This document shows, piece after piece, positions 63,604 to 64,000 of a DNA stretch of 64,000 nucleotides. Source of the stretch: Cladopsammia gracilis. Taxonomy: Eukaryota; Cnidaria; Anthozoa; Scleractinia; Dendrophylliidae. The stretch's first letter is position 1. The number at the start of each line of letters is the position of its first letter. The translations under genes were made by a program, and so were the position numbers. Below the pieces are notes generated by a model. It worked only from the letters and a program-made list of their open reading frames with translations, was not told the origin of the DNA and made no database searches. Location: positions 651,001 to 715,000 of the forward strand of contig JAJGOT010000414.1 in NCBI GenBank assembly GCA_022457155.1. The letters run 5' to 3'.

Positions 63604-64000
63604 CTGCAAAATAGAATGACAGAAATCTTAAAACCACACTTTCTGAATTGAATAATTCACTAGCCTGCTTAGCAGGCATGCATATGGGCGCAAATGTTAT
63701 TTTCCTCTGGTATAAAGTTAATGTAATTTACAGTAGTAACATGACCCCCCTCCCCCTCCCCCCCCCCCCCCCCACACAGTCAAAACATTAGGTATGTGAC
63801 ATTGTTAAAAACCTTATTTATGAGAACACTGGTTAAAAGTTTACTCCGACGTTACGTTTTAATTATATTTCCACAGTCCTTCATTAGGGACAATTCATGG
63901 AACATTGTTGTAATGTTTAAGTTTGTGAATAAAAATTTGTGACCTTTTGAGCAGGTCTATGCTGTTGCACATGTTGTTATATAATATTTGTTTATTAAGC
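63604..64000. other. Intron upstream of w1 with a C-rich tract
   Basis: Contains a C-rich run at about 63744-63773 (C with two interrupting T). No exon is seen before the window edge. Confidence 0.5.

Noticed and set aside
64..63603. Several separate adjacent MAM genes instead of one
   Set aside because: No start, stop, poly-A signal with terminal exon, or promoter interrupts the phase-consistent exon chain; every exon joins in phase with the next.

Overview
This window is eukaryotic and almost certainly from an invertebrate animal. An anthozoan cnidarian, most likely a stony coral, fits best. The reasons are GT-AG introns throughout, AT-rich intronic DNA, animal extracellular domains (MAM, LDL-receptor class A, trefoil), a Penelope-like retroelement, tRNA-derived SINEs and many long-TIR MITEs. 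The taxon is an inference from gene and repeat type; no species marker is visible.

The whole window lies inside one very large minus-strand gene that runs off both ends. I traced 64 internal coding exons between 63603 and 64. Every donor/acceptor pair agrees in reading phase with its neighbours, giving 13,304 nt of continuous coding sequence (about 4,434 residues) without a stop. In protein order the product has 23 MAM domains (the first lacks its N-terminal part and the last continues off the left edge), 13 LDLa domains and two tandem trefoil (P-type) domains. The protein-N-terminal half (right, 63.6-37.5 kb; MAM1-MAM10) has MAM following MAM, with a trefoil pair between MAM7 and MAM8. The C-terminal half (left, 36.5-0 kb) alternates strictly LDLa-MAM thirteen times with Pro/Thr-rich linkers. 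This is the class called MAM and LDL-receptor class A domain-containing proteins (MALRD1-like in vertebrates; related proteins occur in coral skeletal organic matrix). It should be secreted or membrane-tethered, but no signal peptide, start, transmembrane segment or stop is in the window. Exons are numbered w1-w64 in transcript order. 'Phase a to b' gives the bases of a split codon carried in from the upstream exon and out to the downstream exon.

Introns make up about 79% of the window and are filled with mobile-element debris: a Penelope-like endonuclease fragment with a hammerhead-ribozyme-like motif (1.75-2.36 kb); a decayed 2.2-kb DNA transposon with a paired-like helix-turn-helix transposase fragment (15.8-18.0 kb); a degraded reading frame with a 2A-like peptide and a cysteine-peptidase-like motif (21.0-21.3 kb) near a possible nested gene start (22.1 kb); two tRNA-derived SINEs (42.4 and 49.9 kb); about twenty palindromic or TIR-bearing MITEs; a 51-bp minisatellite split by a MITE (55.1-56.5 kb); and a perfect 185-bp tandem duplication (62.1-62.5 kb). 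Short introns not listed separately (for example 5126-5464, 11864-12180, 12433-12814, 14932-15339, 18732-19059, 32442-32825, 33541-33899, 42883-43283, 44212-44548, 49498-49873, 53511-53921) hold only AT-rich sequence in which I recognise nothing.
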